Positions 1-9,664 of a DNA stretch of 64,000 nucleotides are shown here, piece by piece. The stretch is taken from assembly GCA_021292165.1 (NCBI GenBank), contig CM037879.1:18313525-18377524 (forward strand), read 5' to 3'. Both the position numbers and the translations under genes were made by a program. The stretch comes from Shinisaurus crocodilurus. Taxonomy: Eukaryota > Chordata > Lepidosauria > Squamata > Shinisauridae. Every line of letters starts with the position of its first letter. The first letter of the stretch is position 1. The notes below the pieces were generated by a model. The model worked only from the letters and a program-made list of their open reading frames with translations, was not told where the DNA came from and ran no database searches.

Positions 1-439
1 CCTGCCCCTGTGGCAGCGGAGTAGAACCTCAAGCCCGGGGGCCAATTCTGGCCCTGCTGGGGTCCAAATGTGGCCCGCAGGAGTTCTCCAGAGGGCCGTG
101 CCCCCTTCCCCTTCCCCGCACCCCACCCCCCTTTCCCCAACAAAAATGGGGAGGAGGGGTGCAATTTCCAGCGATTCCTCCATGTCCCAGAGATCTGATC
201 CTGAGGGTCCCCCAATGTTCTGGAGAAGATTTGGAGGGAGGCATAGGAGGGTGCGGAGAGGAGAGGATCGGGGAAATTGCTGACAATCACCCCATGCCCA
301 TTCTGCTGATGGAAACCTTAAGTCGGCAGAAGGAAACTAGTTGGATCCACTCTCCTCCCTACTGCTTGCGCTGCTCTCATAAGGAGAGGAACAAAAGCAC
401 ACGCCCAACCATATGCAAAGAACACAGTCTGCATTGTGC
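1..439. other. GC- and C-rich stretch, no gene recognised
   Basis: Low-complexity C-rich sequence with short open frames on both strands. None has a recognisable domain and their composition follows the C-runs, so I do not call them genes. Phrases such as 'aaatgtggcccgcag' resemble interiors of hAT MITEs elsewhere in the window, so part of this may be an older repeat running off the left edge. Confidence 0.4.
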
Positions 440-447
440 CCTTAGAC

Positions 448-831
448 CAGGGGTGGGCAACATGCAGCCCGCAGGCTGCATGTGGCCCCCACAGCCATTT
501 TTGTGCCTCCTGCTGCCACTTCCACTGAATTTGAACACGTGGTGATTTTGCAAGGAAACACATCACACAGGGAGCATGCGCCTTGTCTGCAAGGGCAATC
601 ATCCTCTCAGCAGCCTCCCAGGAGTGTGATTCTGTGATTCTGCATGCAAACCAGATGCATGTTCCCTGCATGCCTTGTTTCCTTGCAAAACCAGACTCCC
701 CCCCCCCCCCGCCATGGCAGCAACCAGCAAAGTCAGTGGTCGTTTCAGCAACAGGCTGGGGTGTGGCCTCTGGTAGGCTCTTGGGGGGGGATAATGTGGC
801 CCCCGCAACCACTGGAAGTCACCCACCTCTA
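448..831. mobile_element. hAT-type MITE
   Basis: The element starts CAGGGGTGGG and ends CCCACCTCTA, imperfect terminal inverted repeats of the hAT type. It is flanked by near-identical 8-bp duplications, ccttagac at 440-447 and tcttagac at 832-839 (7 of 8 match). It has no transposase frame, so it is non-autonomous. The interior is rich in 'gtggcccc' motifs and contains a C-run at 700-710. Confidence 0.7.
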
Positions 832-1137
832 TCTTAGACTGCACCAACACTCACCTGTTTGATGGTGTTATTCCCCTGGCTGCTTCCTCTGCACCATTGC
901 TACGTCTAACATGATGATGTCACTGGATAATGGGAACTGAAATCATTAGCCATGAAATTGGGCTGTACGATTATGTCATTTGTGGCAATGTAAATGAATA
1001 AGCAACTTTTTTTTAATAAGGATTAAAAAAAAATTCAAAAGGGGAAAGGGTGAGGGAGGGTTTTTTGTTTGTTTTTTATTTTGGTCGCTGAAAATGTTCA
1101 TGGAAAAGTGTTGATTGATTTTTGTCTAAGTCCTTCA
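832..1137. other. Intergenic, nothing recognised
   Basis: AT-rich sequence with an A-run near 1025 and a T-rich stretch near 1060. I see no gene, RNA or repeat family here. Confidence 0.4.
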
Positions 1138-1644
1138 AGGGCTTCCGGATCGTCACCTTGAAGTGGTGAGTGGGCTTGCGTGTTCCGATGAATCCTGTGA
1201 GCAATGCCGTCGGGAGCTATGTACTCCCAGTAGGGTCACCCATGGCGGTAAGGTCCGGGGAGAGGAACCAGACAAAGAACGATCCAAAACATAAAGTCCT
1301 CAACGGCAGAACAGGCGGAAGATAATTAAACCTAAATTACAACGGCTGTGAAGGCGGATGAAGGCTGCAGCAGAGAATGGTTTTCCAATCGTCAGGGTAA
1401 CCGTGCCATTGGATCTCTGCCGTACTCTGTCAAGTTTGTGTGGTGATTCGTTGTGCACCGATCTCCCCACATAAAACAGTTTCACGCACAGGCGTCTTCC
1501 AACCCAACCCATCCAACCCAACCCAACCCAACCCATCCAACCCAACCCAACCCAACCCACACAATCTTCTTTAGAATTTCCTCCTTTTATCCCGGAAGAC
1601 AATCTTACTCGGTCACGAGTGATCGCCTGATGATGATGATGATG
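1138..1644 (+). mobile_element. Composite non-autonomous LINE-derived element (5' region plus 3' tail)
   Basis: The left part (about 1138-1495) resembles the 5' untranslated region of a non-LTR retrotransposon, with landmark strings 'ggatcgtcacc' and 'gggtcacccatggcggtaag'. The right part (1563-1644) matches the 3' end of the LINE at 31.1-32.9 kb, including 'cttactcggtcacgagtg' and a GATGAT tail. The coding middle is absent and a CCCAA minisatellite sits between the ends. A LINE that keeps both ends but no protein resembles a SINE-like parasite. No clear target duplication was found. That the 5' part belongs to the same family as the tail is inference. Confidence 0.55.
1499..1561 (+). repeat. 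CCCAA / CCCATCCAA minisatellite
   Basis: About 60 bp of CCCAA units interspersed with CCATCCAA variants; a 20-bp higher-order unit (atccaacccaacccaaccca) appears twice. It lies at the junction between the 5' and 3' parts of the composite LINE-derived element. Confidence 0.9.
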
Positions 1645-2103
1645 TCCATTACTATGGAAGAAACCAATCCACATAGCCATTCTTGTATGCATGAAGATTG
1701 GCTGTCTCCACTGAAATGAGTGGGGATGGCCACATGCATAGAGATCTTGATCATATGATGGGTGTGTGTACACGGTATGGAACTGGCAATGAAACATCTT
1801 TGCATTGGGAAGGATCCAACTGTGCACTCCTGCTGGTGCTTTTTGACATTCCGCTGGCATAAACCAACGCTTGTGCAATGGAACTAGCACAACGGGAAAA
1901 AGTGGTGCTTTGCCTCTGGCAAATAATGCTAGTAGGAACACACCATTGAATCCTTCTCATTGTACCAATCTGACAGAGATGAGGAGGTTCAGTTTAGCAT
2001 ACGTTGTACGTCGATTCTCAGAATTCAGATACAGAGATCTCAGAAGGTCCCCACTCTTTAGCTTAAGGTGCATCCAACCACATAATGATGGTGAGGATGA
2101 TTA
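1645..2103. other. Non-repetitive stretch, no gene recognised
   Basis: Apparently unique sequence. Short frames exist on both strands, but none has a domain or splice context that I recognise. Confidence 0.4.
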
Positions 2104-2104
2104 G

Positions 2105-2331
2105 ATTACGTTTATATTCCACCTTTTTTCTTCTTACAAAGAGCACAAGGCGACTTACATGGTCCTCCTCCTCTCCATTTTATCCTCACAACAACCCTGT
2201 GAGGTAGGTTAGGCTGAGAGTCAGTGACTGGCTCAAAATCACCCAGTGAGCTTCGTGGCCAAGTGGGGACTGGAACCCGGATCTCCCGAGTCCCAGCCCA
2301 ACACTCTAACCGCTACACCACACCGGCTCTT
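2105..2331 (-). mobile_element. tRNA-derived SINE (squamate/Sauria type)
   Basis: On the minus strand it reads from 'gtgtagcggttagagtgttg' (box A region) through 'gggttcc' (box B region) and 'gagccagtcactgactctca' to 'gttgttgtgaggataaaatg', ending in an A/T-rich tail. This is the most abundant family in the window. The body is nearly full length. Transcription would be by RNA polymerase III from the internal promoter, and mobilisation by a LINE in trans. Confidence 0.8.
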
Positions 2332-3575
2332 CACCACACAGACTAGCAACCTTTACAGTGATATCACAGCAGGTAAGCGAACAATAGCTGTGACAGTTCT
2401 CACAGGACCACTGCGATATCAAAGCAGAGCAGCCATCTAGAGAGAGGCATAGAGACAGAACATGCTAGACAGATCAGAGGTAGATGGTGACAGTGTGGAG
2501 GAGATTCCTTTATATCATTGTCCATCAGCTGTCTTTAGCTAATACAAAATAAGTAAACTTATGCAGATCTGGGTGCAGCCTTTCTAGGCACACAATCCAG
2601 CATATCTTGGCATAGCAATTAGATTTTATTTTTTATTTTTTTAGTGCAGAGTGTATACAACCGTGAAATTCTGTCTTTTTGAATGTGGGTTGGTGAGAAC
2701 TGACCACTGTAGCTTAGATGTGGATACATCATTGATTTCTCTCGGTGCTTTGCAATTGATTATTTGTGTGGTAGTTCCCCCCCCCCCAATCCTTTTCTAA
2801 TACTTGCTGAAAACGTGTGGGTAAAAATGACTAACGTTTACCCCAATAAGTCCCACCTTTTAATTAGGGATCTGCCACTAGAAATGTGGAATATGTCATA
2901 AGGATAAGTCTGGTTTATGATATGAGAAATTCCAGCACATCAGAACCTAAGTGCATGGAGACATGCACATTGAGATCTGCCTATGTTATTTGTAATGAGA
3001 AACTATAGCATGGCTTGGGGGCATGATGGGTCCCTGTGGTTATCAGTCTCCTCAAACACTCAGTGTGAATTAGGTGTAGGAAATGTACAAATACGCTTTC
3101 AACCAGGAAAAAAGAGCAAATGTATATACTGTGCTTAATGCAAGTGGCTACTGAGATCTGTAGCATTGATTGAAAAGTAGCATTTTGCCTAAAGGCCCTT
3201 TATGAATGGATGTTTCATATTGACTTCAAGGGAACTGGCTGGCCATGCAGGGAAGGGGTAATGTTGGTATAATGCCTCAGCAAACGCTTTTATTTTTGTA
3301 GACAAGGTAGGAAGGAGCTTTTGCAAGTTCAGTTTTCTCAGTATGAAACATGGAGAGGGAAGGAAATGAAACTGGTGAGGGATAGCTACACCCGAAACAA
3401 AGAGGAAGTAAATGATACATTTATTTTGACCAGACCTGTATTCAGAAAATTCTTCTCAATGGGGCCCAAGAAATTTTGCTGGGGCAGCCAGTTTCTGGAC
3501 AAAATGTGCACACATGCATGCACACTGCTGAACACCTAATGTGGGCGGAGACTCTGGTGAAATCTAAGGGAGCAG
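2332..3575. other. Intergenic, no gene recognised
   Basis: Mostly unique AT-rich DNA with a C-run at 2777-2787. Short open frames (for example 3321-3539 on plus) carry no recognisable domain. Confidence 0.4.
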
Positions 3576-3952
3576 CAGTGCTGTAGTGGTAAATTTTGAA
3601 GTGCTGGCACTCATCAGGACGGTCCCCATAACCATGCCCCCAGGGAGAGTCCCAAAATTGGGGCAGCTATGTTGATTCGTATCAGCAAACCAGTTCTAGC
3701 ACTTTTATCTCCACCAGGAGCAGGTCTTTTGTAAAACTAATGGGTCTTAACTTCTCACTGAAGGAAGACCAAACCACCCCGACAAAGTTTGCATTACAAC
3801 TGACAATATTATATTGTTGTTGTAAAAATTCATCCCCCCCCCCCAGTTACTCTGGGAATTTCAGCTAAGCTCGGAGGGTGGCAACGTCAGCATCCCTGAT
3901 AATAAAAAAAAAGTGCCAGTGCTGTGTTCCTGAGAGCCCTGCTACACCACTA
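3576..3952 (+). repeat. Unclassified interspersed repeat, copy 1
   Basis: This segment is shared with 21543-22270 in the same order: 'gtagtggtaaat' at the start, 'gttgattcgtatca', 'ccaggagcaggtct', 'gcattacaac', a C-run, and 'acaccact' at the end. The ends GTAGTGG and CCACTA are roughly inverted, which suggests a DNA transposon, but I could not define a target duplication. Confidence 0.6.
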
Positions 3953-5026
3953 GGGATCAGTGCTCACTCCAATGATATCCCCAAAGTTTTTCACAAATAA
4001 AAGTGTCCGCACACATCCTCCTTGTTACACAGCTCCTGGGTAAGACTTCCAGTAAACGTACATTTGTATCAAACAGTTCCCAACACATTCCTCTTGTGTC
4101 CTCTTTTTCTCTTTTGTCCATGTGTCCTCTTTTACTCTTGTAGGAAGTGCGGCTCACTGGGATACTGGAAATGGAGACCCCGAGCTGAACCGTTGAACTA
4201 CAAGCGAGCCAGGAGCCCAGCACTCACGCTGAGAGGAGGAGTTGAGTTGAGGCTGCATGCAGCCCAGCAACAGGATACAAACAACAACCTCTTGCCACCT
4301 CATGACCAGGTGAACAAGCAGGTGATGGGACCAGAGACTTGATGGCTGGGGCCGGGACGCATCTGGCCCCAGCCTATATATATGGCCCTGATTTAGGGAT
4401 GAATGAGAAACTTGGTTCAGTTTCTTTATGACCAGAAATAACCCAGTCCGCACCTCCCAAAACACAATGTAGACCCGAACGCAGTCTGCAGTCAAGGTCT
4501 ATATACATTTCTGAGTAGCGATGCAATTTGTGGAGCAAGGAAAAAAAAGTGTGAATTTTCGTGTGAAAAGAAAAAAAAAAACCCCAAACTCGCAATCTGA
4601 TATGGACACGAGTCAGAACAAGTAGAATTTGGAGAACTTCAAGGAGCTTGAGCTTTGCTTTGGACCAACTATTGTTTAAAATGCTGTAAGAGAGCTTGCA
4701 AATCATACAATCTGTTTTTCTAGGCTGAGAAGGGGGGGGGATCAATCTACTAAGTGCATGTGAGCAATGAGGTTCTTGACTCTTTATTCCCACCCACAAC
4801 AGAAGTCCCTTGTGCCACTGTTAGATCTTGAGGGAGTTTCAAAAGTAGTTTGCAATGAATGTAGATGAGATCTCTTTTTGTAAAAAAATTAATTAATTAA
4901 TTCATCTTTTACATTGTTTACAAATAAATGCAATAAACCCATCACATAAGCAAATAAATATAACATTGTTTGAAATGCTCAGTTCTATTGGTTATATGTT
5001 CCAAGTCTTTTACATATCAGCCTGTA
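3953..5026. other. Intergenic, no gene recognised
   Basis: Unique-looking sequence with A-runs near 4540 and 4570, a G-run near 4733 and AATT repeats near 4890. The open frames on both strands overlap each other and show no domains. Confidence 0.4.
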
Positions 5027-5070
5027 TTCAACCCTTGAGTGTGGGTTATCATGTTGTCTGAACCCAGTCA
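5027..5070. repeat. End fragment of hairpin MITE
   Basis: The string 'gagtgtgggttatcatg' followed by 'ttgtctgaacccagtca' matches the right terminus of the hairpin MITE at 11897-12357. Only one arm end is present. Confidence 0.65.
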
Positions 5071-5074
5071 ATGT

Positions 5075-5310
5075 TGGTGCCACCTTTGAAAAGGCCGTGT
5101 AATAGGTACTCAGCCATCTGTTTTCATTTAGCGGTGGGACTGTGAGCCTCAGACGCTGATCTTTACTGACGATCAGGCTCATATGGGAGTGGGTGGTTGC
5201 TAAAGTAACTGGCCCCAAGCCATTCAGGGCTTTCAAGACTAAAACCAGCACTTTAAATTGAGCCCAGAAATGAATAAGCAGTCGGCACAGATGATTAAAG
5301 GTGGGATTAA
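5075..5310 (-). repeat. LINE-like interspersed fragment
   Basis: The phrases 'ccattcagggctttcaagac' and 'aaaccagcactttaaattg' recall a repeat common in squamate genomes. No intact frame remains. Family and orientation are uncertain. Confidence 0.4.
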
Positions 5311-5341
5311 AGCTCTGGAGTAAAATTAATGTACGTAGGAG

Positions 5342-5342
<1 letters not shown>

Positions 5343-5373
<31 letters not shown>
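5343..5373 (+). repeat. (TG)n microsatellite
   Basis: About 15 uninterrupted TG units followed by a G-run. Confidence 0.97.
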
Positions 5374-5375
<2 letters not shown>

Positions 5376-6236
5376 GGGGGGGAGTTAAAAGATCCATTTC
5401 ATGCCACGTGGCCAGGATCCAAAGAACTGAATGACTCATTTTACATGCCCAACAAGTCTTTGGAGTTATATTTTGTAAACAACCCCCCTCCCATTGTTAC
5501 ACAAGGCAAAGAGCTTTTGAAATTCAGGGGGAATTTTGAAACCATGGAGTGGTCTGGCAGTGGCTTTTAACTTTCTACATTTGGGGGAACTGATATTGAC
5601 TTTGAACCCCTTTGTATCTGCCATGGAACCTTGTGCATTGCTGATGTTTCCAGGGAATGTTCTGTGGTATACACCAGGGCTTCACCATTGGACAGTTACT
5701 TTATCAGCGTCTACAGTGCCACAGATGTTGCCTTCATTCACCCTCTGAATATGCCTAAAGGAGTTCTGGTGCTGCAATTCATATCTGCTGATAAAGAGGA
5801 TCTCTGATAGTGCCAGGTGTGGGAATTGGGCGGGTTTGGAATGAAACAAACAAACAAACAAAATGGTTTGGAAGTAACAAGCTGATTACAATCCTTTGAA
5901 TTTCAGCTCAACCTATAACTAGGGTTTGCCCATTTTGAGCCTCCCCTGCCTCCCTAAATGTCTTCCTTAGTAAGGACCCAGAAGCCCTGACAAACTCTCA
6001 TTTCCAGAAAGTCCTGTTCGTAAGGTTACTGGGCATAACGAAGACCTGGGGAGCAGTCTTTCCTTCACACACACAAACCCACTGACGTGAGATTTGGGGG
6101 AACAAAATGGAAAGAGAGCTTACAAAGAGGAGGGGGAGTAAAATAATGGTTACAGGAAAGGTTGGGGACTGGAGGCTGGCAGGGAAGCATTTGAACTAGA
6201 CACAGGGTCTTTATAAGTTTTCACAGAACTCCCCTC
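5374..6236. other. Intergenic, no gene recognised
   Basis: Unique-looking sequence with an AAAC run at 5846-5860. No supported gene or repeat family. Confidence 0.4.
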
Positions 6237-6244
6237 TCTCATAG

Positions 6245-6584
6245 CAGGGGTGTTAACCTCTTTCACTCCGCGGGCCGAATTCCATTTCAGAGAAGCTCTT
6301 GGGGGCTGCATTCCAGTGGTGGGAGGGGCCAGAAGCAAAAGGGGAAGGAAGGGTCTAAATATCAAACATACCAGCATAATTTAGCTTAAAGTTCTTACTG
6401 ATAGTAGCTAAGCCTTAGGAGAGGCATTTTGACCTTTTAGAAGGGTGCAGGGGACACGTGCAAATGCCAGGAAACTACTAAATGACTGGCAGTCAGGGGA
6501 AAGGGGGTGGGACCATCTAGGGAACCCTGGAGGTAATGCAGGCATGCCAAATTTGGCCTGTTGGCTTGAGGTTGAACACCCCTG
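6245..6584. mobile_element. hAT-type MITE
   Basis: Termini are CAGGGGTGTTAACC and GGTTGAACACCCCTG, near-perfect inverted repeats. They are flanked by tctcatag (6237-6244) and tcttatag (6585-6592), an 8-bp duplication matching at 7 of 8 positions. There is no transposase frame. The right third resembles the element at 17441-17714. Confidence 0.8.
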
Positions 6585-6726
6585 TCTTATAGGATACAAA
6601 TTACAAAAGATCTTCTGGAGAGAAAGTAGCAAATGTGAAACCTTTCGGAATATAATAAAAGAATTAAAGGTAATTCTGTATCTTCATTCTGGAATGACAA
6701 TAACAACAACAACAAGAAGACAACAC

Positions 6727-6944
6727 CATATGTGCACCTCTATAAATGTGGTTATATCCAGCATGTTATCCTTGCATACAAATCAAGACACTCAAATAAA
6801 GAAAACAGAACCTTTATATATAGAGAGACTGTGAGATCATCATAATCTTATCTCACCATGCTTTCTCTGCTTCAGTATCTTGATTTGTATGCAAGCAAGC
6901 AAGTAGAAGACTGTGGATATAACCACATGTATAGATGAACATAT
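6727..6944. repeat. Foldback repeat with long inverted arms
   Basis: The left arm (about 6727-6790, with 'atgtggttatatcca' and 'gcatacaaatcaaga') is the reverse complement of the right arm (about 6876-6944, with 'tcttgatttgtatgc' and 'tggatataaccacat'), apart from small gaps. The loop is about 85 bp. The transcript or single strand could form a long hairpin. Class unknown. Confidence 0.7.
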
Positions 6945-7399
6945 ATGGAAATGATGATGATCTTTTACCCTGCAGGACTTACAGAATCCTTGGACAGAGC
7001 ACTATGGTCAGAAATATTGACCATTATGTTAGCAACACCAAAGCTTAATTTTGGAAGTCCACTAGATACTGGATGTCAAGCTTGATGGTATTGCCTTGTG
7101 TGGTGGAAATATTTGGTCTTGCATCCTCTTAGAACAAAGATCCACCTCTCAAACTGATGGAAGGTTTTGATAGATACTTTCCTACATTTTTAGGAGGGAA
7201 ATCAGTGCTGAGGATCCTTGCCTGCCCAACCTGTGCCACTTGTAACAGCTCCTCCTCCCTACCTTGGATCTGCCTCACCTTTCAGCGGGGAAGCAGCAAT
7301 GCTTGGTTTTGGCTGATTGACAATGATGCAGTTATGTAATTTACACTCTGGACTCAATGGGCTTACTGGCGGCGGGAGGGTGCTCTTTAGATGGCAATG
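6945..7399. other. Intergenic, no gene recognised
   Basis: Unique-looking. Its right end leads into the unclassified repeat that carries the first 685-bp hAT copy. Confidence 0.4.
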
Positions 7400-7439
7400 C
7401 GCATTACTTCATTTCCTTCTAAATGTGGTAGGCCTGCTC

Positions 7440-8124
7440 CAGGGATGGGGACTCGGACTCCAGGACTCGACTCGTGAGTCGGACTGAGTCCCCCCTCTGA
7501 CTCGACTCAGACTCGAGGCCCAATATTTTTAATGGGACTCGAGACTCGACTCGGGACTCGAGACCAAGGATTCGTGTTCCAAAATCGTGTTCCTCAAATG
7601 CAACATGGATAGGTTTTAGGAAGTACAGCAAGTTTATTTTTTAAAATCATTATCCTAAAATGCAACCTTTCAGACATTTTGGGTTTGGCTGCCTCTGCCT
7701 GCCTCTTTGGGGTTCCCTGCCTCCTCTGCCTACCTGGTCTCTTCTTAACCAGTTCCACAGCTTGAATTGCCCAAGACAAAGGTCTCTGCCTGCCTGTTTT
7801 GGGGTTCCCTGCCCCCTCTGCCTGTTTGGTTATTTTGGGTTTGTCTGCCTGGTCTGTTCTTGCCAAAATCAGTTGCAGAGTTTTGAAATAAAAAGGTACA
7901 CTTGTGCCTAGAATTTATTTAAGCCACATATCTGAAATAGCCTTATTTTGTTGGGGAAAACCCCCATTGATTTTAATAGGGACTCGTGGAGTCAGCTTTG
8001 GGAGTGACTCGTGACTCGTGAGTCACCATTTTGGACCAAGGACTCGGACTCGGACTCGAGACTCGGGTCCAAAGACTTGTGACTCAACTCGTGACTCGAA
8101 ACCAAGGACTCTTCAACATCCCTG
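7440..8124. mobile_element. hAT-type MITE with GACTCG subterminal arrays, copy 1
   Basis: The element is 685 bp, with termini CAGGGATG and CATCCCTG and perfect 8-bp target duplications, gcctgctc at 7432-7439 and 8125-8132. Both ends carry many copies of GACTCG or CGAGTC on either strand. Such subterminal repeats are typical transposase-binding sites in hAT elements; that role is inferred here. The centre has TGCCTGCCTG-rich duplicated segments. Open frames through it have no transposase domain and only mirror the repeats. It inserted into an older repeat whose related copy is at 15080-15190. Confidence 0.9.
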
Positions 8125-8132
8125 GCCTGCTC

Positions 8133-8780
8133 TGTTACATATGAGGACCCTCCTGCTCATTCTGCTGAGTGGGGCCCTGGATATCTGTTCTGAAGTCCTA
8201 CCCTGATGGCATCATAACTGATTGTGCCTGGAATTTGAAAGGTACCAAGATAACAATTTCCCTCATAGTTAGAAACCTATCCCATCCACCTTCGTTCTAA
8301 AATTAGAGGATTTAAATGTTGAATGTTCTGCCCAGGGCTTTTGAAAGTCTCCTTCCCAAGGTTGATTTTTTATCCTGTTTTAGTTATGAGGAAGCTGGGT
8401 AAAAATACCACATAACTAGAAAAGAAGGGGACAATTGACGATTGATTATGGTTCTTTGACCTTTCCAGTCTGCAAAAGCATCTGATGGGCAGACGCTTAA
8501 TGGGGAAATCAAATAAAATGACTCCAGCCACTTTTTAAAAGTCCATGGGGGAAATGCTACACATGTTACATGCTTTTCATTTCCACATTCCAACAGCATC
8601 AACAAAATAATGGCTCAGTGGGGAAAACAGACCCATCATCTTCTCCAAAACAGTTGTTTTTCTCCACTTCAGCATCTGAGTCTATTTGCACTTTTAGCAT
8701 TTAAAAGGAGTGAGATGGAGGTCTCCAGATCTGAAAAAAGAGAAAGATAAGATCACATAGTAAAAGGGTGAGATGATCCT
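8133..8780. other. Older repeat remnant, then unique sequence
   Basis: 8133-8210 continues the repeat split by the hAT copy and matches 15120-15190 ('gaccctcctgctcattctg'). From 8210 to 8780 I see no gene. Confidence 0.45.
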
Positions 8781-8786
8781 TTAAAG

Positions 8787-8922
8787 CAGCCTTCCACAAC
8801 CTGGTGTCCTCCAGGTGTGCTGGACTACAACTCCCGTCATCCCCAACCAGCATGGCCAATGGTCAGGAATGCTGGGAGTTGTAGTCCAGAGCATTTGGAG
8901 GCCACCCAATTTGGGAAGGTGG
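8787..8922. mobile_element. Foldback hAT MITE ('actacaactccc' family)
   Basis: Two inverted arms: 'ggactacaactccc' in the left arm and 'gggagttgtagtcc' in the right, bounded by CAGCCTTCC and GGGAAGGTGG. It is the first of many copies. Assignment to hAT rests on the 8-bp duplication at the related copy 46957-47095. Confidence 0.75.
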
Positions 8923-9033
8923 CAGGTTAAACTATGTAACCAGGGTGCCTATTGTGGTTTCTGTACAAAAAACCTTAGCTGTCGTGTACTGGCTTTCCTC
9001 AGATGAGCATATTTCTTTTATATAATCGGTAAG

Positions 9034-9222
9034 GTTAAGAACATAAAAAGAACCATGCTGAATCAGACCAGAGGTCTATCTAGTCCAGCATTCTGTTTCC
9101 ACAGTGGCCAACCAGATGCCTATGGGAAGCTCACAAGCAGGACATGAGTGCAACAGCACCCTCCCACTCATGTTCCCCAGAAAGTGGTGTTCAGGGGCAG
9201 GATGCCTCTGATCCTGGAGATT
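9034..9222 (-). mobile_element. CR1-type LINE 3' fragment
   Basis: The plus strand reads 'gctgaatcagaccagaggtc' through 'ctcccactcatgttcccc', matching the segment that joins antisense CR1 coding sequence at 48420-49000. The sense strand is therefore minus. Only the terminal region is present. Confidence 0.6.
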
Positions 9223-9429
9223 ATATTATGTTATAATATTTCATGAACTCTCCTTTTCCTAACAACTGAATAAGGTGGATCAGAATGCAATTTTTAGTTC
9301 CAGCAAATCTAATGGCTAAATCCCCATTCATTTAAATAGTGGCCAAAGTTGCATACTCAATGTTTGGGGCTTTGCAACTCATTTCTGCAAAATCAGGGTG
9401 GACTAGATGATGTGTTGAATTTAGATAAA

Positions 9430-9560
9430 GAAGACAAGGGTTCAGGCCCCAGCCTAAGCCATAAAATCATTTTAGGTAAATCTTATGTTCAGTTTCCTCA
9501 TCTGTAAAATAGGTACATTGATCACTTTTGATTTTGTGGTGTGATAAACAAGACACAAAT
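9430..9560 (+). repeat. MIR-like SINE fragment
   Basis: The phrase 'cagtttcctcatctgtaaaa' is the conserved part of the MIR/CORE-SINE family, flanked by diverged sequence. It is an ancient fragment, diverged and partial. Confidence 0.7.
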
Positions 9561-9577
9561 TGTCAGCCACATAGACT

Positions 9578-9664
9578 GCAATCCTAGTAATACACACTTA
9601 CCTGGGAGTATGTCCCATTGAATTTAGTGGGACTTGCCACTGAGTAGACATGCATAGGATTGTA
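9578..9664. repeat. Short palindromic MITE ('aagtaagtccc' family)
   Basis: 'gcaatcct' and 'aggattgta' are inverted ends around 'cttacctgggagtatgtccc' and its inverted counterpart 'gggacttgccactgagtaga'. It is the first of more than 25 copies in the window. Superfamily not determined. Confidence 0.75.

Noticed and set aside
1300..1941. 213-codon minus frame with GWVGLGWMG repeats
   Set aside because: It is the translation of the CCCAA minisatellite and LINE ends in the antisense direction.
7594..7866. Frames within the 685-bp hAT copies (also 17883-18188)
   Set aside because: Translations of the repeated centre; no transposase motif, and both copies simply share the open frame because they share sequence.
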